NCBI RefSeq assembly: GCF_020379485.1
Contig: NC_063452.1
Span: 42,275,148-42,339,147, forward strand
DNA from: Brassica napus
Taxonomy: Eukaryota > Streptophyta > Magnoliopsida > Brassicales > Brassicaceae
DNA: 64,000 bases
Reading direction: 5' to 3'
The notes beneath the pieces were generated by a model. It saw only the letters and a program-made list of their open reading frames with translations, did not search any database and was not told the DNA's origin. The translations under genes and the position numbers were made by a program. This document shows positions 47,574 through 58,565 of this stretch, in pieces (position 1 is the first letter of the stretch; the number at the start of each line of letters is the position of its first letter).

Positions 47574-48577
47574 TGTTGAGGTCAAAACCGGTCACGACGG
47601 AATCAATGCCTGAAAGTTCCCGGAAAACCGACTCTCGATCGGTCCTTGAAAACTAGACAATCCCAGAAAACAGTTAATCAAGTAAAAGACAGTTTTTTTA
47701 CGGATGCGAACCGAGGAATGTCGAGAAGAGGATAAGTCTGGATGAGGTCTCGATCGTAAGCGACGACCGTCTCCCGTCCCGAAACCGTGCATCCTCGGCT
47801 AAGTTCCCGTAACACAATCCTTGGGCCCTTGGACGCAATACCCATGTCTCATCCTGCCTGTCGTATAAAATGGCTATGGTTAGCTTGAATACCAGTTGCC
47901 TTAACTATACGGGGAATTGGAATCCTTTCGGAAAAACCAACGGCTGTTTCTTAGGAAAAATCGTGAAAATGTCTAAGTCCCAAAACAGCTCAAAAGGGCC
48001 CTGAACCGCGGCTAAACGGCCCACTTACGATTTTAGAACAGGATTGAGCGTAAGGCTGATATCACGGTTTATTTTTTATTCGCATGAAAAGATAAATGTC
48101 AAGTTTCCAAAGATAATCATGAAGGGTGACGAAAAATGGAAAAGTCCGTCTCACGACGAATCCGGCCCAGGAAAAGGTGCAAACCGACCTAGAGAGAGTA
48201 TATAAGGAGGGCTTAAGGCGAGGAGCAAGGGAGAGCTTTCTCATAGCAAACTTAATGCTTAGAGCAATTTAGGCATTTTTCCGTTTTTACTATCGAGCTG
48301 CGACTCGACTAGGTTAGAACTTAGCTGGCTAGACTAGCGAACGTACCGACAGCTCTCATGGCCTAGGATCTCACCTGTTGTTCACGCTCAAACGCGAATT
48401 CGGAAATAAGACCTCTTTGTTCTCTTTTCGCTTTTTTACGATTTATTACTTTCGACTCTTTCATATTGATTGTGTTGTGTGTGGCCGAGCAGATAACCGA
48501 GACCTTCAGGGATGGCTAGGTTAGCTTGGCTTTCCTCCGATTAACAAATCTCGACGGTGTGAATTCCGGTTCCCACA
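47574..48577 (+). repeat. 3' LTR of element 2
   Basis: Starts TGTTGAGGTCAAAACCGG, ends GGTTCCCACA, and has the TATATAAGGAGGG promoter near 48200. Lacks the 37-bp repeats and about 70 bp found in the 5' LTR. Confidence 0.9.
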
Positions 48578-49298
48578 TGCAGCTCACCTAGTTCAGTGGA
48601 GAAGTTGAGCCATGCTCCAGGGTCTTGAATCATTGAGACGAGATCCTTACAATCGGTGCCAAAAACCTGACACGTCGATAGTTGAAGCATCCACTACATC
48701 GCCCATAAAGGGCCTCAAGCTCCGAATGGAGTGGTGAGATTTTTCGGCGTTGGTTTCTTGCTCCCAATAGCTGAGTTGTTCCTCCTGAGGTTTTCCATGT
48801 CCATCCATAACCACTAAAGAATGCGTCATGTGTCCATGAACCATTTATTAGACATCTCTCTGAATTTGTTATCTACTCCGGGGTTATTCTAACTGTTTGT
48901 TCTTCTTGTTTAATGTTTGTTTCGAACCAAGCATGGCATTCTGATTCAGCATGTCAGGCAGTTCCCAAGGGGTCTCTGTCTATTCGTCTGAAAAGTTTAT
49001 CATTCTTTGCTTTCCAAATATACCACATAATCCAGGGATATGGGTCTTTATCCAACTCAGGGTCTTCTATGTCATTTTTCCTCCAAAAAAGATAGTCAAT
49101 GTTCGCATAATGACTCGTGGTAGCGAACATTGTTGGTGGGGTTGGAGTTGTTGCATGTGCCCATGTCTGTAATGCTGGGGGAAACTCAAAGATGGCATGA
49201 TTTATGGTTTCATCATCTGCTCCACATCTGGGACAATGATTGTCGCATCGCATGTGAAGTATTTTCCTCTCAAGACTCTAGCTGCCAAAAAATCTGGG

Positions 49299-50650
49299 TG
49301 ATACCACTCAAATTACCCTAAGGAGTGAATTAGTCTCTCAAATAAGAGGTTCAATTGCAGTACTTTGGGATCGAATCCACAAGGAGCTAGGGAACCTATT
49401 AAATCTAGTCAAATTATTAATTCTAAGTTTTTTTGTTGTTTTATGGTTTAAAAGTAAATAGCAATCCTAATTGAGCAAGTCTATTGCTCGACTAACAAAA
49501 TGATTGGGGGTGTAACTTATTGGAAGATATTAGATGCAGGATTTCTATTCAGGTGTTGGAGATTATAATCCTATAGATGCCTAACAGTTGCATGCATGAT
49601 ATATTAAAGCTCAACTCCTTAATCACAGTGATCAGCGATGGCAATGTTTCACTTGTTAACTAACTAGATCTTGGATCTCAGCTGTCGTCTTTTGATCACA
49701 AGAAAGTGTCGATCGATGATCCTATAGGGATATCGATCGATACACCTTTCGCAATATTGATCGATTGTCCAAACACAATATCGATCGATTCTTCTAGCTA
49801 AGCCCTAAGCGCAGGTTGATAATGCTCACTAGTCTCCTAGATCAGCGGTTAGCATCTCTCTAGCAGTCCTAGCATGACAGATTAGATTCAGGACAGGATG
49901 GTCAAGGATGCTTGACTCATGCTAATTCCCAGGTTCATGTTCTAGTTAGAAAGGCTAAAACAAGCATTAATGAACAATCAATCAATGAATATCACAACTT
50001 AGCAAATCTATATTTGGGGCTAATCCCTCTAACCTATTTTAACCCTGAATCTAACAAGTGAACTACTCAGACATAGCTAAGCAATTCATGACACAAAATA
50101 TAGATAAAAACTGCATAGAATAGAATAGATGAATCAATGAAGTTCCAATCACAAATCTCTCTATGATTTTCTCTCCTAAAACTCTTTGCTGAAAATAAGA
50201 ATACAATGGTGGCCAAAATCTCTCTTGCCTCCTAACACTTAGGCAAGTATATAACTATTAGGTTAAAAACTCGTCAGGGGTAATCTTGTAATTTGGTGAA
50301 GCCTTGTGTTTAAAGTCGGCTGGAACCAATTTGCGCATCTCGTGTCTCGACATCGATCGATGGTACAGGATGTACATCGATCGATCATAATCTTCAATCG
50401 TCGAGGCTTCTCTTATGTATCAATCGACGGCACTGGATGTGCATCGAACGATTGCTTCTTCTTCGTATCGACCTCTAATGGTCAGCTCGGATGAAATCTA
50501 TTTTAAGCTTCTAAATGCTCCATAATCATCACTTTACTCCAAGATACTCCTGAACCTGAAAACATACCTAATATGATAGAATATATAATATATAGATAGT
50601 AAAACACTTATATACCATGGATAAAAATTGGGCAAATCCATGGTGTATCA
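49299..50650 (-). repeat. 3' LTR of element 3
   Basis: 1352-bp copy, nearly identical to the other LTR by eye. Contains several CGATCGAT sites (near 49709, 49732, 49780, 50353 and 50377). Confidence 0.92.
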
Positions 50651-50665
50651 ACTCCCCCAGGCTTA
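50651..50665 (-). other. Polypurine tract of element 3
   Basis: The minus strand reads AAGCCTGGGGGAGT directly before the LTR TGATA start, as in Athila-type elements. Confidence 0.7.
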
Positions 50666-50668
50666 CCT

Positions 50669-50690
50669 TTTTGCTTGTCCTCAAGCAAAA
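50669..50690. other. Perfect 9-bp stem hairpin upstream of PPT
   Basis: TTTTGCTTG (50669-50677) pairs with CAAGCAAAA (50682-50690) around a 4-nt loop, a few bases from the polypurine tract. It could act in RNA packaging or second-strand priming; that is inference. Confidence 0.6.
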
Positions 50691-52031
50691 CAAACATGTA
50701 GTCTCTCTGAAAGAGGTTTGAAAACAGCAGGGACTTATAGATTTAAAACACAGAAATCATCACCTCTACAATTTCGCAAACCACATCTAAAAAGTCTTAA
50801 TCACAACAACACATTATGCATTATCCTAGCTTAGCAACCAAATTCAACTTGTCTACAACTCAGCAAATCATGTCTAACATTCCCCTCTACAAACCTCATT
50901 TCTTAGTATAAATATAAAAGTGAATGATTTACCTTAGGAGTATCGATCACAGGATGCAAGGCTTTTCAGACAAGTATCTGGAACTGCAGGTAAAAGTTAG
51001 TTCCTAAATTCTCCTTCTCTAATTTCTCTCTTGAGTCAAAGTCTGCTTATATTGCAAGATCAGTGACCAAGATTGGACAGGCTTCCATGAATCAAGACTT
51101 AATGGTGGTTGCCACCAAGCCCTGTTCACTTCTTTTTGACCTATATCCAAAAATTCTTTGTGAAGCGAGCCTTGAAGATTGTCGCCTCCAAGTCCCGTTC
51201 GAATTCTTTTATTGGAATCTTTATGAATCAAACCTTAATGGTTTTAGCCACCAAGTCCTGTTCAGATTCCTCCTAACTAAATCCTAAGTCCTAATTAAGT
51301 AATAAATTTCGGATTTTTTTTTAACTAACTAACTGCTCTAGGGTCGAAATAGAGAGAGGAAATGTGATAAATGAATCTAGACAAGGCGTTACCTTCTAGA
51401 CTTGTCTGAAGAATCCGATCTCATGTATACCAAGCCCCAAGACAAGCGATTATGTCAGGTTTAGTATTGGAGGTCAGCTTTGGTTCATTCAAACAATCAA
51501 GGCAAGTGTGTACAGTTGACAGGTTGATCCACTTTAGCATCTTTAGTACTATCTGAAATCAATAAATCTAGAATGGGGCTAAAGAGTGGGTAGACATTCA
51601 AGTATAAATAAATAATAAGATCATAGTCTCTTTCACATAGCTAAGCATAATTTATTAAAAATCATTTTATAAGAATCAGAATAAATTATATCAGTAAACC
51701 TCCCCCCAAACTTAAATTACACTGTCCCAGTGTAACACAGTCGGAGTTATGGTTGAAACTAAATCATAAGTACTCAATGTAACAAGTTAGGAAGATAAAC
51801 CTGACCGGAGTGGGAATCGATCGATGTGCATCGGTATGCATCGATCGTCGTATGTGATTGTAGGTCGATCGATGTCGACGTCTCGTCCACGGTCGATATG
51901 GTGATCATCCTACTTGGGTCTTGCAATAAATCTGAAAGAATGAAAACGAAAGTAAATACTAGTAACTAAGAAAACCAAATAAAATTACCTAATAGTGGGT
52001 GGCCTCCCACTCAGCGCTTTGTTTTAGTCTT
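50691..52031. other. 3' non-coding region of element 3
   Basis: No coding region is recognised on either strand. Contains imperfect repeats of a CCACCAAGTCCTGTTC-type segment (near 51110, 51190 and 51250) and a few CGATCGAT sites near 51817-51866. Confidence 0.5.
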
Positions 52032-54051
52032 TTAGCTTGACTGTGGAGGTGTGTGGCTAGTTGGTTGAAAGACATCTACTTGTGGGGAAACAAGCATCCA
52101 CCTCATCTCTGCACATTCTGGACCAAGCTGCAATGAAACTTCTTGTGGCCTCATCATTTCTGGTCCATCTCTCATCCATCTTATGTATTGCATTTGAGAT
52201 GTTCTATAGCCTTTCTTGGGTGTTTTCAATGCTGAACTGATGCCATCCTATCTTGTCGTAGGTGTATGCTGATAGCTCGTTCAGTTCCTCATGCATTGAC
52301 TCCATTTTGTTTTGTATCAGCTGCTCGGCGTCTGGTGTAGACGTGGTATCGATCGATGCGACCAAGTGTTTATCGGTCGATGCTGGTGCCTTACTGTCGA
52401 TCAATTTTGAGTGTTCTCTATCGATCGATGCTGATATCTGGTGTTGAGATGCGAATTGCATCTGAATGGATTTGACTTCCTTTTGTAACCACTCTGCATG
52501 GCTATCCAGTCCACTGAGTCTGACGTCGAATGGAAAGTAGATGTCATCACACCGCTTCTCAAACCGGTCCTCCATGGTGTCTATAGCTGTGTAAAGCTTT
52601 GATGTGATCTGATCAACTTCTGCTGCTGTGTAGGGAAGATGTTCTGTAGGTTTCTTGACGTCGAGCGATGCCCTGCGGAACCTATCGGTCGATGTTGAAC
52701 ATTCCTACTAAAAATCATGTTGATCATTAAGCGTGCCAATGTCCCTCTGGACATTCATCATCTGTGTAGACAAGTTGTCCAAGTATAGCATGATAGGTGA
52801 GGTGAAACGGTCGTGTATATCCTCGTATGTTTGTAACCTATCTTCCATGGCTGTGAACTTGCTGTCGATCGATGTGGCTGGTTGTTGGTCCTTCTTGCGA
52901 ATGGTGTCCAAATCTTGCTATAGCAGATCAATTCTCGTGCTTAACCAGTCCACGTTGTTGTTGAGAGGGTTGTATACGTCGTTAATCTTCGTGTTGATGT
53001 ATGCGATCTCCCATTCATTCTTCTTCTCTGCCAAACTTTCCGGTTCTGCAGGAATCTGGGATGTATGTGGCTTGACGTCGATCGATGTTGCTTTGTTGGC
53101 GTCGATCGATGGTGATGTTGTAGCTTCTTTCTCAAGAATGTGCTGCTTACTCTCAATATATGTCCTCATCTCTGCCATACTTCTGAAAAGCTCATTGTAA
53201 CCTCTGTCCAAAGGTTGATAAGTGTCATCTACCAATGTCTTGAGTTCATCTCCTAGTGTTTCCTGAGCTCCACAAATACCAGTCACCATCTCATTAATCT
53301 CATCCTTGGTGTAGATCTCTGGTGCCAGTTTTGTAGGTGTGAAAGAAGTGGCATGTTCTGGAAGACCTATGTGACTCTCTTCGAATAGGGATGCTCTCTC
53401 CAGAATTTTTCTGATGTTGTCCTTGGTAACAGGGATCATCTCATCAGCTACGCTCCTTGCATATCCAGACTCATCTCTGTAGACACCATATTCGTCCTTC
53501 TGTTCTCATCTGAACTTTCTGGCTCCATAGATGTCATAAGCACGACGTCCACATTCGTAACGTCTGTCGATCGATGGTGAAGGTGCCTTGTCGAGCGATG
53601 TAAGAGCAACCTTGTCGATCGATGTTTGGCCTACTGGTTGGCACGATTGGTGTGAACCAATTTATGTTGTGTCGGCCCTTGGATGTTCGTCTGGAACAGC
53701 TGGGATGTTGTCTGGAATGCTGCGTTGCTGCATAAACAAGTTGTCTGGTCCATTGGCCAACTGAAGAATATCTGTTATGTCCTCTTTGGATACCTGTAGA
53801 ATTCTCCCATCCATAGCTCTTGCATGGCCATCTGGGTCCCTGAAAATACCAAATTCATCAGGAGTTGGAAAACCGTAATCAATACTCATATTCTTCTTAG
53901 TAAATAAAGAAAGTTTAGGTTTAGAATGAGAATCAATTGATGTTGATACTGGAGTATCGATCGATGGTAGACGTTTGTCTGCTGAATTAGGGTTTTTGGA
54001 TCGAATGCTTTTCCTTGATGTTCCTTCTGATTTGTTTGTGGGAGCATTCAT
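52032..54051 (-). pseudogene. Sense-strand extra ORF of element 3 (SID-repeat, coiled-coil)
   Basis: Downstream of the protease region in the element's own direction, a chain of open stretches (54051-53662, 53439-52918, 52911-52708, 52575-52204) is broken by single stops and one or two frame changes. It encodes repeated Thr/Ser-Ile-Asp tripeptides and coiled-coil stretches (YNELFRSMAEMRTYIESKQ, MEDRLQTYEDIHDRF). Two related modules are visible: DEFGIFRDPDGHARAM with ILQVSKEDITDIL (about 53870-53770), and DEYGVYRDESGYARSV with IPVTKDNIRKIL (about 53490-53400). This is the position of env-like ORFs in Athila elements, but no transmembrane segment is seen. Function unknown. Confidence 0.55.
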
Positions 54052-54315
54052 CTTTTCTGCTATGGTGTCGTGAGAAGTAATATGGGGTGCAAAACTCCTT
54101 ATATAGGTATTGGTAAACCTACTTGGAATTGGAATATTCCCTTTTTCCTTTTCAAAGGCGGCGGCTTTAATATCGATCGATGTACCTGGTGTGGTATCGA
54201 TCGATGCATAAGATCGTTTTGCTGGATGAGGGTGGGTATCGACCGATGCTGAGTAGACTCTGTTGATCGATGGTGGAGACGTGTTGTTGAAGGAGTGGCT
54301 TGAATACCTTTCATC

Positions 54316-55777
54316 CTACATAGCAGTCTCTATAGCTCTTTCCTTCCAGTAATCCTCATCATACTCCTCAGTAGGATCCTCATTGGATGAAGAAATTACA
54401 GTCTCTACTACAAAACTTTCATGGAATCTACTGTCTGCCCAACTGCCTATTGAATAGTCATCACATCCTCTTTTGTTGGGTTTTTGAAAGGCAAAGTCTG
54501 TATAACACTGCTTTGGTAATGTGAAGTGGTCTACCGGTTGATTCCCACCGAGCGACGTGGGATAATGTTCATCGGTCGTCGGTGACTCATTAGAATCGAT
54601 TGATGAAGCAGTGTGAGTGTCGATCGATTCTGAGTACTTTGTTTTGTACTTTGCTCCACAATGGCATGCTGCAATGTAACCAAGATAATTTCCAAGCTCC
54701 ATGAGGTTGATCTGTTGTCTCACAACTCGAACTAGGTCATAGTGGACGTCTGGATTTATCAGTGTCAGACACAATCTGTTGGTGTTCATGTCACATACAG
54801 CTCCTACTGTAGCCAGGAAAGCTCTTCCAAGCAGAAGTGAAGAGTTCCAGTTAAGCTTGATGTCCAGGACATGAAAATCTATTGGGACAAGGGCATTACC
54901 AATCTGTACCTCAAGGTCTCTTATGATGCCTCCTGAGCTTCTTTTTGAAAGGTCCACGAAGGTGAAAGATTATGATGAAGGCTCTATTTTCAGACCCAGC
55001 TGGTCTGCCATAACCTTAGGTAGTATACTGACTGATTCTTCTATGTCACAAAGTGCATGGGAAAATTCAATACCCTTCACCACATGGTATTACGAACTTC
55101 CCAGGATCATTCTTCTTCTTCAATGTGATCCTTTGTTTCACCCATTCCCTGACATGATGAAACATTCTCCTAATGTCCTCCTCAGTCTCCTTAGTCTGTC
55201 TGAAGAACATCCACAACTGGTGTGTGTAATAAACTTCATCAAAAGGTTTCTCCACTGAGATTCTGAGGACTTTCTTAGTGAAACCATCCATCTCCTTCTC
55301 ATTAGCTTCCCTCTTAAGGTTCTTAGGAATCTTCTCCTTTCTTTTCCTTAACCTTCTTCCTTCAGTTGCCTCATCAACTTTCATAGGCTCTGGTGTAGTG
55401 TCTGAAGGGTTGGTTATAGGTTCTGGTGGGTTTGCTGAAGGTTTAGGTGGTGGTCTGAGTGTGTTGATTCGGTCACTATCAATATATGGTAATTGCACTC
55501 GGTAGGTGAGAGGTGCCCGTCGATCGATGGGAGGTGAGGGGGGTTGATCGATATCAGTCTCTCTCTGTCGGTCGACTGCTGGCTCATGCTGTCGATCGAT
55601 TTTGACGTAGAAAGGGGAGGGTGGGTGAGGATGTTTTTCTGTGAATTCCTCATGAGTCATGATCCGAACTACACTACACTCCGCAGTCGATTTAGCAGAT
55701 GGCGTCGATCGATGGTTAGAGTAATCCGTCGATCGATCTTCGTCATGGTCTGTCGAGCGATGTGCATCCATTGACAT
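54316..55777 (-). pseudogene. Protease and linker region of element 3
   Basis: 55777-55067 is a Pro/Asp/Arg-rich linker (PFYVKIDRQHEPAVDRQ) ending in RRMFHHVREWVKQRI and DPGKFVIPC. A frame change follows, then ALCDIEESVSILPKVMADQL, where Athila proteases normally have D-I-G-A; the active-site Gly and Ala are replaced. 54957-54316 continues with DLEVQIGNALVPIDFHVLDI and SLLLGRAFLATVGAVCDM, the typical C-terminal half. The protease is therefore recognisable but probably dead. Confidence 0.75.
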
Positions 55778-55816
55778 CGGTCGACACTAAAGTGATCCGC
55801 CGAAACTCATGGAGCT

Positions 55817-56621
55817 TTAAACTTCAAAGTCTCCTTCTCCAAGCTTCTCATGCTTCACCACTTGCCAGAAATCATCATCTATGATGGCATTTACGTGGTG
55901 TTTTGCTTTCTCAACTCCTGCCTCTCTAGCCAAGGCTTCTTGCCTCTTTACAGTGTCTTCAGTCTGAACCACTTGCATTTCAAGCTTCCTCACCTGAGTC
56001 CCTAAGGTCTCAATTCTCGTGTTCAGACTGTTGTAGGCGGAATCTATCTTCCCATTGAAGTCCACAGTGAGTTGTTGCTGACCTTCCAGAACTCTGTCAA
56101 GCATTGCTTCAATCTTGCTTTCCTGAGTCTGTGGTGGTGGATTCTGGTAAAATGAGTTTCCATAGCCTATGCTGTTGTTGCCAGTGCATCGCTTCTCCAG
56201 TCAGAGAATACTTAAAGAGCTTGCACAATAGGTAGTCCTCGGGGACTCCGTCCATACGAAGAGCAGCGATAAGATCCTCAAACCTCTCTAGACGGTCCAT
56301 AGGATGCTCGTGCGGTAACCCAGAGTAGGGTATCTGCGACACGAGTGTGTAGTACTGAGGCTTCAGCTCAAAATTCTGCTTCTGAATCTCTGGAAGTCGA
56401 TTAGCTGATCTGTTGGCGTAGTACTTATCTGGACGATTGTAGTCAGCCAGTGCCTTTGGTCGAGCAGCCTCTTCTACAGGTTGAGCAGCTCCTATAGCAT
56501 CAGTATCAGGGATTACATTCCCCTGAGCGTCTAGTTTCTGACATGTTGCATTACGCAGATGACCATCCTGGTCATACAGGTTTCCATTCTCGTCCTGTCT
56601 GAGAATAACAATCGCAACCAT
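55817..56621 (-). pseudogene. Athila-type gag of element 3
   Basis: The ATG at 56621-56619 starts MVAIVILRQDENGNLYDQDG. The Gag signature includes FELKPQYYTLVSQIPYSGLP, DRLERFEDLIAALRMDGVPE and LFKYSLTGEAMHW, typical of Arabidopsis retrotransposon ORF-1 proteins. After a frame change at about 56109 the C-terminal part continues (LDRVLEGQQQLTVDFNGKID, a coiled coil, then HHVNAIIDDDFWQV) to 55817. An upstream open segment (56868-56622) has S-I-D repeats and follows a TTTTCAG acceptor-like site, so an upstream exon is possible. Confidence 0.75.
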
Positions 56622-56958
56622 GTTTCGCGACTGATGATCGATCGATGTATGCGGTGTGGTATCGATCGATGTCGAACGATGTAGATCGGTCGACGATGAA
56701 GGTCGGGTGTCGGTCGACGGTTGGGTGTGAGAATCGGTTGACGTGAAAGCTTCTGTGTCGAGCGATGTGGAACGTTGGTCTTTGCGGATCGTCTGTTCCA
56801 AGTGAGCAGGATCTTCTGAGAATAGCAGGTGTTTGTCCTTGTGCTTCTGGTACTGCTGGGCATACACCTGAAAAGACAATAAAAAAAATTTGTGTCAGAA
56901 TGGGGGTACAGAAAAGAATAAGAATTAATAACACTAAATCTAATAGCGATCAAAGCTC

Positions 56959-56976
56959 CCCAGCAACGGCGCCAAA
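56959..56976 (-). other. Primer binding site of element 3
   Basis: Minus strand TGGCGCCGTTGCTGGGGA, two bases from the LTR. It matches the TGGCGCCGTTGCCGGGGA type (tRNA-Asp-like, from memory) with one difference. Confidence 0.65.
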
Positions 56977-56978
56977 TT

Positions 56979-58327
56979 TGATACCACTCAAATTACCCTA
57001 AGGAGTGAATTACTCTCTCAAATAAGAGGTTCAGTTGCAGTACTTAGGGATCGAATCCACAAGGAGCTAGGGAACCTATTAAATATAGTCAAATTATTAA
57101 TTTTAAGTGTTTGTTGTTTTATGGTTTAAAAGTAAATATCAATCCTAATTGAGCAAGTCTATTGCTCGACTAACAAGATGATTGGGGGTGTAACTTATTG
57201 GAAGATATTAGATGCAGGGTTTCTATTCAGGTGTTGGAGATTATAATCCTATAGATGCCTAACAGTTGAATGCATGATATATTAAAGCTCAACTCCTTAA
57301 TCACAGTGATCAGCGATGGCAATGTTTCACTGGTTAACTAACTAGATCTTGGATCTCAACTGTCGTCTTTTGATCACAAGAAAGTGTCGATCGATGATCC
57401 TATAGGGATATCGATCGATACACCTTTCGCAATATCGATCGATTGTCAGAAGACAATATCGATAGATGCTTCTAGCTAAGCCCTATGCAAAGGTTGATAA
57501 TGCTCACTAGTCTCCTAGATAAGCGGTTAGCATCTCTCTAGCAGTCCTAGCATGACATATTAGATTCAGGAGAGGATGGTCAACGATGCTTGACTCATGT
57601 TAATTCCTAGGTTCATGTTCTAGTTAACAAGGCTAAAACAAGCATTAATGAACAATCAATCAATGAATATCACAACTTAGAAAATCTATAGTTGGGGCTA
57701 ATTCCTCTAACCTATTTGAACTCTGAGTCTAACAAGTGAACTACTCAGACATAGCTAAGCAATTCATGACATAAAATATAGATAAAACTGCATAGAATAG
57801 AATACATGAATCAATGGAGTTCCAATCACAAATCTCTCTATGATTTTCTCTCCTAAAACTCTCTGCTGAAAATAAGAATACAATGGTGGTCAAAAGCTCT
57901 CTTGCCTTCTAACACTTAGGCAATTATATAACTATTAGATTAAAAACTCGTCAGGGGTAATCTCGTAATTTGGTGAAGCCTTGGGTTTAAAGTCGGCTGG
58001 AACCAAGTCGCGCATCTTGCGTCTCGACATCGATCGATGGTACAGGATGTACATCGATCGATCATAATCTTCAATCGTCAAGACTTCTCTTTTGTATCGA
58101 TCGACGGCACTGGATGTGCATTGAACGATTGCTTCTTCTTCGTATCGACCTCTAATGGTCAGCTCGGATGAAATCTCTTTTAAGCTCTTAAAGGCTCCAT
58201 AATCATCACTTTACTCTAAGATACTCCTGAACCTGAAAACATACCTAATAGGATAGAATATATAATATATAAATAGTAAAATACTTATATACCATGGATG
58301 AAAATGGGTCAAATCCATGGTATATCA
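56979..58327 (-). repeat. 5' LTR of element 3
   Basis: 1349-bp partner of 49299-50650. CGATCGAT sites recur at the same relative positions (near 57389, 57411, 58030 and 58055), with one diverged to CGATAGAT. Confidence 0.92.
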
Positions 58328-58565
58328 GTCATCAACATGAACATGCTCTATTAAGATTCTTCTAACCAAACATAGGACTCTACATTCATAAATACGAAAT
58401 AGCAGGGTTGACTGCGAACACCGCGTGCAAGATTGTATACCCTTGTATTTTGAATCTTCAAGATATGGATGATATATCTTAGCCTTGGAGAAACATTCCT
58501 TAAATAGTTGAATCGCTCCCAGATACGAATGCCATTTTTCTTGTTCAGAAACTATCTTCACTAAT
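58328..58565 (-). pseudogene. Exon-like fragment of unknown gene
   Basis: On the minus strand, an acceptor-like TTTTAATTAG is followed by about 79 open codons containing EQEKWHSYLGAIQLFKECFS and AKIYHPYLEDSKYKGIQ. Composition looks like ordinary cellular protein, not retroelement sequence. I do not recognise the family. The left edge is the LTR of element 3, so the rest of the gene may have been lost. Confidence 0.35.

Larger units (their letters stand above)
41247..48577 (+). mobile_element. LTR retrotransposon element 2 (gag-PR, non-autonomous)
   Basis: LTRs at 41247-42428 (1182 bp) and 47574-48577 (1004 bp) start TGTTGAGGTC and end GGTTCCCACA. The flanks TACAG (41242-41246) and TGCAG (48578-48582) form a TSD with one substitution. 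PBS-like TGGCGCTAGAAGGAGGGG follows at 42431, and a CTTGGGGGCTAAC purine tract precedes the 3' LTR. The interior has gag, a damaged protease and an antisense gene, with no RT or integrase seen in 44.8-46.2 kb. It is Ty3/Gypsy, related in plan to element 1 but different in sequence. Confidence 0.88.
41057..49298 (-). mobile_element. LINE-2 fragments (zf-RVT and RNase H), split by element 2
   Basis: Minus-strand LINE. 49253-48954 encodes a zf-RVT block (MRCDNHCPRCGADDETINHA). It continues through PWIMWYIWKAKNDKLFRRI into an RNase H part ending GAWLNFSTELGEL at about 48583. The frame resumes across LTR element 2 at about 41240 with KFKSRFPEFSIVFIPRTEN and SLAKIAESFHRNL, then the poly(A) tail (T-run about 41057-41071 on the + strand). 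The upstream part beyond 49298 is cut off by element 3. At least one frameshift is present near 49270. Confidence 0.75.
49299..58327 (-). mobile_element. Athila-like LTR element 3 (non-autonomous)
   Basis: Direct repeats 49299-50650 and 56979-58327 begin TGATACCACTC and end with GTATATCA or GTGTATCA. Minus orientation is shown by a PBS (TGGCGCCGTTGCTGGGGA, 56976-56959 on the minus strand) next to the right LTR, and a PPT (CCTGGGGGAGT) next to the left one. The interior has an Athila-type gag, a broken protease region and a long extra ORF, but no RT or integrase. Flanking 5-mers (CTGGG and GTCAT) do not match, so the TSD is lost. CGATCGAT motifs occur throughout. Confidence 0.88.

Noticed and set aside
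49709..58065. CRISPR-like array from the regularly recurring CGATCGAT motif
   Set aside because: The motif is only 8-10 bp, spacing is irregular, and the host is a plant retrotransposon. No CRISPR array is possible here.
49299..58327. Element 3 read as a + strand element
   Set aside because: The PBS lies next to the right LTR on the minus strand, the PPT is next to the left LTR, and gag and protease read on the minus strand.
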